Part shown: positions 1-4,352 of the stretch, piece by piece
Layout: every line of letters starts with the position of its first letter
Position numbering within the stretch: the first letter of the stretch is position 1
From: Candidatus Moraniibacteriota bacterium
Lineage (GTDB): Bacteria > Patescibacteriota > Minisyncoccia > Moranbacterales > GCA-2747515
DNA length: 7,475 nucleotides
NCBI GenBank assembly: GCA_030592425.1
Contig: JAUVJK010000041.1
Span: 1 to 7,475 of the forward strand
Reading direction: 5' to 3'
Program-made: the position numbers and the translations under genes
Notes under the pieces: model-generated
What the model saw: the letters and a program-made list of their open reading frames with translations, nothing else
What the model was told of the DNA's origin: nothing
Database searches by the model: none

Positions 1-1660
1 CTCTTTCTAGTTCTGACAGTGTTGTTAAGCCAAGAAGAGTTTTCATCAATCCATCTTGTTTCATCGTGACCATATGGACACTCTCAGCATATTGTTCGAG
101 AGCAGGACCACTTCCTTCGCGCTCGATTAGTATCTCCTCCACTTCATCAGTTACTTCCAATACTTCATAAATTGCGATGCGTCCTTTATAACCAGTATTC
201 CCGCAATGCTCACATCCCTTTCCTTTGTAGAAAATCATTCTCTGTGAAATATCAACATTATATTTTTTCAATTCTTCCGGAAAGATCTCTCCAACGAAAA
301 GTTCGATTTCTTTATACATTTTTTCGGGTATTGGCTCTTTTTCCTTGCATTTTTCACAGATACGGCGTACGAGACGTTGCGCAGCAACAACGCTCAGAGA
401 TGATGATAAAAGAAACGGTTCAATCCCCATATCGATGAGACGTGGAATGGCACCAATTGCGCTATTGGTGTGAACCGTTGAGAATACAAGATGACCAGTA
501 AGAGCAGCATGAACAGCTAATTCGGCTGTCTCACTGTCACGAATTTCCCCAACCATAATAATATTTGGATCCTGACGCAAAATACTACGTAAACCACTAG
601 CAAATGTATAGCCGATATCTGCTCTAATTTGTGATTGATTCACACCAGGAATAAAATATTCGACAGGATCCTCAAGCGTCGTAATATTACTAACCTCTTT
701 ATTGAGAATCTTCAAAAAACTATAGAGAGATGTCGATTTGCCAGATCCCGTCGGTCCCGTCATCAAAAGCATACCAAAAGGATCTCGAATACGTCGCATA
801 AAAATATCATAATTAGAACCTATCAGCCCAAGTTCTTTAAGATCAAAACTTTGCGAATCTTTTTCAAGAACACGCATTACGATTTTCTCTCCCTCTACAA
901 CAGGAAAAACTGACACACGAAAATCAACCGGATGACCGTGATTGTCATCACGAAAACGACCATCTTGTGGCTTTCGTTTTTCATCGATCTTTAGTTGAGA
1001 AAGAATTTTTACACGTGCTATAACTGCCCGCCCAACCTCTTGCGGAAAAGTAAGGGATGAATGAAGAATTCCATCAACACGAAAACGCACCCGATAACTA
1101 TCTTCGATTGGTTCAATATGAATATCGCTCGCCTTCCCATTGATTGCATGATCGATGATTACCTGTACCAATTTTGCAACGGGAGCATCTTGCAAATTTT
1201 CTTTACTTACACCAGCAGGGCCCATACTAACAGCACGCTTCAATTCCTCCTGTTCTTTTTCATCAGAGAAGGTACTCACTACATCTTTCACTGCTTCTGT
1301 CGCTGTTGTCGTATATAATTGAAAGATACTATCAAGAACACTTTGCGAAGTAAGATAAATCTCAATACTCAAATGATCTTTTTGCGCAATAAAGCGCAAC
1401 ATGTTAAGAGCCTCAATATCTTGAGGATCAATTGCAGCGACACGCAGTAAATTCTCTTCTTTTCCAAAAATCGCAACGCCGTATTTACGAGCAACCTCTT
1501 CACCGATCGTATGCACAATTTCCCGATCTAAATTTGTCGGCACCTCTTCTAAAAGAGGAATACCCAAATCATCCGCTTTTTTCTGAAGCATTTCACTCTC
1601 AGTCAGATCCTTTTGATCCTCCTTTGATTTTGTTGTCTTTTTATCTTTTAGCTCCGTCAC
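1..1660 (-). CDS. pilB: Type IV pilus assembly ATPase, PilB/GspE family (3' end cut by window edge)
   Basis: Hexameric cytoplasmic ATPase that powers pilus extension. Reading the minus strand from a GTG at 1660 gives 553 uninterrupted codons. Residues about 24-117 form a short N-terminal MshEN/T2SSE_N-like domain. The ATPase core follows, with Walker A GPTGSGKST (302-310), Asp box ITTLEDPVEY (326-335), Walker B with catalytic Glu in IIMVGEIRD (E372), and His box HLVFSTVHT (H397). Two CxxC pairs, C435/C438 and C483/C486, make the zinc site typical of PilB/GspE. The last visible residues (GLTTLSELER) match the usual family C-terminus, so only a few residues are probably missing. An in-frame TAA at 1676-1678 bounds the start. 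GTG at 1660 is preferred, with a weak AAAGAG 11 bases upstream; ATG at 1591 and CTG at 1606 are alternatives. It lies 19 bases after pilO and is probably co-transcribed. PilB is preferred over PilT because of the N-terminal domain and the zinc site. Confidence 0.93.
   Translation of the reverse strand, partial: MTELKDKKTTKSKEDQKDLTESEMLQKKADDLGIPLLEEVPTNLDREIVHTIGEEVARKYGVAIFGKEENLLRVAAIDPQDIEALNMLRFIAQKDHLSIEIYLTSQSVLDSIFQLYTTTATEAVKDVVSTFSDEKEQEELKRAVSMGPAGVSKENLQDAPVAKLVQVIIDHAINGKASDIHIEPIEDSYRVRFRVDGILHSSLTFPQEVGRAVIARVKILSQLKIDEKRKPQDGRFRDDNHGHPVDFRVSVFPVVEGEKIVMRVLEKDSQSFDLKELGLIGSNYDIFMRRIRDPFGMLLMTGPTGSGKSTSLYSFLKILNKEVSNITTLEDPVEYFIPGVNQSQIRADIGYTFASGLRSILRQDPNIIMVGEIRDSETAELAVHAALTGHLVFSTVHTNSAIGAIPRLIDMGIEPFLLSSSLSVVAAQRLVRRICEKCKEKEPIPEKMYKEIELFVGEIFPEELKKYNVDISQRMIFYKGKGCEHCGNTGYKGRIAIYEVLEVTDEVEEILIEREGSGPALEQYAESVHMVTMKQDGLMKTLLGLTTLSELER
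1615..1625 (-). promoter_or_regulatory. Strong Shine-Dalgarno-like sequence inside the 5' end of pilB
   Basis: The minus strand reads AAAGGAGGATC, the best anti-Shine-Dalgarno match seen in the window. It lies 35 bases inside the reading frame opened by GTG 1660. An in-frame CTG (1606) is 11 bases beyond GGAGG and an in-frame ATG (1591) is 26 bases beyond. It may mark a downstream start for pilB, or it may be a chance product of the codons for Lys-Glu-Asp. Confidence 0.35.
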
Positions 1661-1679
1661 AAGAAAAGTATCTCTTTAA

Positions 1680-2429
1680 TTATGGCATAAATGGACTACT
1701 ATTACGTCCATGTTCCCCCAAATTCAAATCAGAAACATCTTTATTTGTCATTGCAATCCATTCATCAATTGGTGTCATATTAAATTGATTTTGAGATTGT
1801 ATTCCATGTTGCAGTGTCTTCATATCACTTTCCTGCAAAACAACCTCTCTCAAATAAGGATAATTATAAGTAACTTCTGTATTCAATCGATCTTCTAACT
1901 GCGTTTCCTCAATATCTGATGATTCACTTCTATTTATAGAAATAGTAGCAGGAGTACTTCCACGTATGATCCTTGCAAAATTATCTAAGAATTCTTTCGT
2001 ACTATTATAAGGACCACTAACAGAAACACTTACTGCCAATGTTCCAGGATCAGTATATTCTTTCGCTACAGAAAGAGCATTAGATCTTTGTTGAATATCT
2101 TTCGTATTTTGATCATTAAATGCCATTTGTAAAAGGATCACCTGATATTTCTGAGCTAATTGATGTGCAGCATTAATGATAGTCTCCTCAGTACGAATGT
2201 GTGGAATAATCTCTCCAAGGTCATCTTTACGCTGAGTTTCGGATGTGATCTGTGTAAATAGAGCATCAACATTTCTTTGTTGCTCTACTATACTTTCCAT
2301 AACCAATTCATTTCCAGCAATTTCTACTTTCAATTCTTTTACTTTCTGCCAGTCTGGAAAAATGTGAGCGACAACAAGATAAAAAATAACAAGAATAATG
2401 AGTGGGAAAAGAAGTATTTTTATTTTCAT
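1680..2429 (-). CDS. pilO: Type IV pilus inner-membrane platform protein, PilO-like
   Basis: 249 residues. A short cytoplasmic N-terminus leads into one membrane helix (about 4-22), then a charged heptad-rich stretch likely to be coiled coil (about 27-70), then a soluble domain. The segment about 131-156 (LAVSVSVSGPYNSTKEFLDN) is the part most like PilO: a beta strand followed by an amphipathic helix in the ferredoxin-like fold. PilO pairs with PilN and links the cytoplasmic PilM ring to the extracytoplasmic side. Identity rests on topology, that segment and the position after pilM and pilN, since sequence conservation in this family is low. Residues about 205-249 form a polar, Asn/Gln/Ser-rich tail beyond the expected end of the domain. 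The ATG at 2429 directly precedes the membrane helix. There is no Shine-Dalgarno sequence in the 29-base gap after pilN. The stop codon is TAA. Confidence 0.82.
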   Translation of the reverse strand: MKIKILLFPLIILVIFYLVVAHIFPDWQKVKELKVEIAGNELVMESIVEQQRNVDALFTQITSETQRKDDLGEIIPHIRTEETIINAAHQLAQKYQVILLQMAFNDQNTKDIQQRSNALSVAKEYTDPGTLAVSVSVSGPYNSTKEFLDNFARIIRGSTPATISINRSESSDIEETQLEDRLNTEVTYNYPYLREVVLQESDMKTLQHGIQSQNQFNMTPIDEWIAMTNKDVSDLNLGEHGRNSSPFMP

Positions 2430-2458
2430 AGGAATTGTATATTAATTTTTTGTTTTAA

Positions 2459-3016
2459 TTATTCTTGTGAAGATCCTCCGACATACACAGCTGTCAATTC
2501 AAAGGTGATACGTCCTGCATCATCAAAATCTGTATCACTAATCTCAATATCTGTAAAATAACCAGAGTCCCGCATTGCAAGCTCTTGTTGCGCGAGAATA
2601 TCAAATGCCTCCACGTCACCCCCGATAGTAACGATATCTTCACCATCTGCTGATCGATTTAATTCCATCGCCGAGAGAACAGCGCGTGGGACCATTATCT
2701 TTTCTATGTCAGATAACACTCTAACCATAATATTGTCATGTTCTGCATTTACGCGTTCAACAATTTCTAAACGCTCATAGAAATCCATAACTTCACCGAC
2801 TTGTACAGGATCGTAGTTTGAATGCGCATTTTCAATATTTTGAACAATAGTTTTATTTTTGGTCTCAAGAGATCCTAGGTATAATTTCATACCAATCCAC
2901 ATACCAACAAAAATAAGAAGGATCAACACCGCAAAAATAAGACCTCGTGTCGATGCACGTTTTCGTTGATGATGTGTTTTTTTTGGTTGTCCCGATGTTG
3001 AGAAACTTGTTGCCAT
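2459..3016 (-). CDS. pilN: Type IV pilus alignment protein, PilN-like
   Basis: 185 residues. A basic cytoplasmic tail (1-24, rich in Lys, Arg and His) is followed by a single membrane helix (about 25-47), a probable coiled coil (48-70 and 78-95) and a C-terminal alpha/beta domain (about 96-180) ending in the strand FELTAVYV. This is PilN topology, and the position between pilM and pilO supports the call. Canonical PilN carries an INLLP-type motif at the extreme N-terminus that docks into PilM; it is not seen here, the tail instead reading MATSFSTSGQ. The ATG at 3016 has only A/T-rich sequence upstream and no Shine-Dalgarno. It follows pilM by 53 bases, where a possible internal promoter lies. 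The stop is TAA. PilN inserts in the cytoplasmic membrane and would heterodimerise with PilO. The family call is fairly secure by context, less so from sequence alone. Confidence 0.82.
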   Translation of the reverse strand: MATSFSTSGQPKKTHHQRKRASTRGLIFAVLILLIFVGMWIGMKLYLGSLETKNKTIVQNIENAHSNYDPVQVGEVMDFYERLEIVERVNAEHDNIMVRVLSDIEKIMVPRAVLSAMELNRSADGEDIVTIGGDVEAFDILAQQELAMRDSGYFTDIEISDTDFDDAGRITFELTAVYVGGSSQE

Positions 3017-3069
3017 ATTTTTATATTTATTTTTAGAAAGGTTCTTATCAATATTATATCACATATCTT
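3017..3069 (-). promoter_or_regulatory. Possible internal promoter ahead of pilN
   Basis: The minus strand of the pilM-pilN gap carries a perfect extended -10, TGATATAAT (plus-strand positions 3053-3061). Transcription would start about position 3046, about 30 bases before the pilN ATG. No good -35 is seen about 17 bases upstream, inside the end of pilM. In an A/T-rich gap this could be chance, so it is a weak call. Confidence 0.3.
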
Positions 3070-4161
3070 TTATACTGACATCTCTTTTAGTGCAAGCCCA
3101 ATTGCAACAGCAAACGAAGAGCCAATTTTATTCTCTACGTATGTACGAATCTTATCATCACATGCAATATGGCTCCATGGATTACCAACAATCGTTTTTA
3201 CTTTGAGAGTTTTTTCAAAGTAATGATCAATCCCTGTCATTTTTGCACTCCCGCCAGAAAGAATGATCGAATTGATATCCTCAGGAGCACCAAAGGCAGT
3301 GATGATCCGCTCCACCTCTGCTATTATAAAATCTAGTGATGGGAATACTACAGATGACCCCACATTTGTTAAAAAGTCTCGTTTACCCTCTTTATAGATT
3401 ATTGCTCGCTCAGCATTAACACTGAGAGCATCAGCGATGGTATTGGTAATATCACGACCACCAACATCTACATTTCGATTTATTTGCACAATCCCATTTT
3501 TTGCAAGAATCAAATTTGTCGTCTTAGCTCCAATATCAACGATGACAAAAGTGCCTTTATCATTTCCTATAAGCGATCGTACGAGAGAAAATGTTTCCAA
3601 CTCCAATGTATCAACGGTAAGTGACATCCCTTGGAAGAGATCATCGTAATGTTGTACCTCACTTTTCGGTGCTGCAACCAAAAGTACCTTCATAATATCC
3701 TTATCCTCTTTTTCTTTCTGCACAGTTTCACCTTCTTCGTCTGCGCTCATGATATCATCTTCCGGAACGATTTCCCAACTAATATTTATTTCGTCCAGTG
3801 ATGCGGGAATGTATTTTCGTGCCTCAAATTGAATTGCTTGCTCAATTTCAGATTCATTCATTAGGGGGAAATCGATCATTAAAACAAGTCCATTAAATCC
3901 AGGAATTGATACATTTGCACGATCTGCACCAATGTTTAGACTCACGATCAACTGATCAAGTGCTGTGCGCATACGTTGTTGATAAGTATCTTGTGACGTA
4001 TCACTTAGAGGCGCATCATCACTAACAAGATCGACCCATCCATAATTCACAAGATAGGGTTTATTTTTTTTATTTTGTAGTTCAATTGCCTTGATTGAGC
4101 GTGTACCGATATCAATACCAATAACGCTTTCATCGGATTTTCTAGAAAAAAGAGACAACAT
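3070..4161 (-). CDS. pilM: Type IV pilus actin-like ATPase PilM
   Basis: 363 residues, close to usual PilM length, with the FtsA/actin-like fold. Motifs in order are phosphate-1 GIDIGTRSIK (15-24), the PilM-typical FPLMNESEIEQAIQFEARKYIP (about 98-119), phosphate-2 VDIGAKTTN (208-216) and adenosine motif SGGSAKMTG (302-310). PilM binds ATP, forms a cytoplasmic ring around the pilus motor and holds the N-terminal tail of PilN. A strongly acidic, low-complexity insertion lies at about 134-156, where the family usually has a short loop. The ATG at 4161 begins MLSLFSRKSDESVIGIDIG, the normal family N-terminus, so the start is secure even though no Shine-Dalgarno precedes it. It is the first gene of the minus-strand pil operon and diverges from clpC. 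The stop is TAA. Confidence 0.95.
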   Translation of the reverse strand: MLSLFSRKSDESVIGIDIGTRSIKAIELQNKKNKPYLVNYGWVDLVSDDAPLSDTSQDTYQQRMRTALDQLIVSLNIGADRANVSIPGFNGLVLMIDFPLMNESEIEQAIQFEARKYIPASLDEINISWEIVPEDDIMSADEEGETVQKEKEDKDIMKVLLVAAPKSEVQHYDDLFQGMSLTVDTLELETFSLVRSLIGNDKGTFVIVDIGAKTTNLILAKNGIVQINRNVDVGGRDITNTIADALSVNAERAIIYKEGKRDFLTNVGSSVVFPSLDFIIAEVERIITAFGAPEDINSIILSGGSAKMTGIDHYFEKTLKVKTIVGNPWSHIACDDKIRTYVENKIGSSFAVAIGLALKEMSV

Positions 4162-4231
4162 AATTTTACAGCACCACTAATTTTTTATTTTGCACACAGT
4201 CACTCCGAGTCTCAATATAATAACATAACTG

Positions 4232-4258
4232 ATTGTACCATATCTTTTGACATTACAA
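4232..4258 (-). promoter_or_regulatory. Probable promoter of the pilMNO-pilB operon
   Basis: On the minus strand, TACAAT (4237 to 4232) is preceded by TGG, forming an extended -10 (TGnTACAAT). A TTGTAA element (4258 to 4253) lies 15 bases upstream; TTGTTG (4261 to 4256) at 18 bases is an alternative -35. The start site would be near 4225, giving a leader of about 64 bases before the pilM ATG. It is supported by consensus matching and its position in the divergent spacer, not by experiment. Confidence 0.5.
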
Positions 4259-4281
4259 CAATGAAGTCCTCGGAAAAATAC

Positions 4282-4298
4282 CTTCACCCTGTTTGACA
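4282..4298 (+). promoter_or_regulatory. Candidate CtsR-like tandem heptad operator
   Basis: On the plus strand CTTCACC-CTG-TTTGACA. On the minus strand this is TGTCAAA-CAG-GGTGAAG, compared with the CtsR consensus RGTCAAA-NAN-RGTCAAA: 12 of 15 specified positions match and the 3-base spacer has the required central A. It covers both candidate -35 elements of clpC, where a repressor would act. CtsR controls clpC in Firmicutes, but no ctsR gene is visible here and its presence in this lineage is not established, so the site may simply be two -35 boxes. Confidence 0.25.
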
Positions 4299-4320
4299 AT
4301 GTGCTACAATACAGTAAACT
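4283..4320 (+). promoter_or_regulatory. Probable clpC promoter (two overlapping readings)
   Basis: Reading 1: the extended -10 TGCTACAAT (4302-4310) with a weak -35 TTCACC (4283-4288), spacer 16. Reading 2: the perfect -35 TTGACA (4293-4298) with a weaker -10 TAAACT (4315-4320), spacer 16. Either gives a leader of about 25-35 bases before the ATG at 4353. The TTG inside TTGACA is in frame with clpC, so a gene caller could take it as the start codon. It is better explained as promoter sequence. Confidence 0.5.
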
Positions 4321-4352
4321 GGTACATTACTCTCATTTTTAGTAATTATAAG

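Larger units (their letters stand above)
4162..4352. other. Divergent intergenic region between pilM and clpC
   Basis: 191 bases with no supported gene. It holds the two opposing promoter candidates and the heptad pair. A second TTTGACA occurs at 4246-4252 without a matching -10 downstream. I see no CIRCE element (TTAGCACTC inverted repeat), no tRNA and no hairpin terminator, the last as expected for a divergent spacer. Confidence 0.7.

Noticed and set aside
841..900. Possible frameshift in pilB near VEGEKIVMRV
   Set aside because: Re-reading the bases gave a continuous frame through the conserved segment.
1432..1788. Plus-strand frame of 118 codons across the pilO-pilB junction
   Set aside because: It is antisense to well-supported pilB and pilO coding sequence and its product shows no domain. 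The same holds for the other plus-strand frames at 172-438, 635-913, 1061-1318, 1710-1898, 2277-2561 and 3437-3649.
4200..4212. ACTC-C-GAGT palindrome as part of a CIRCE (HrcA) operator
   Set aside because: The arms are only four bases and do not match the 9-base CIRCE arms.
4246..4252. Second TTTGACA as an additional clpC -35
   Set aside because: No -10-like hexamer lies 15-19 bases downstream.
4232..4310. ATTGTA / TACAAT inverted repeat as an operator or hairpin
   Set aside because: The arms are simply the -10 hexamers of the two divergent promoters, with too long a gap to form a meaningful hairpin.
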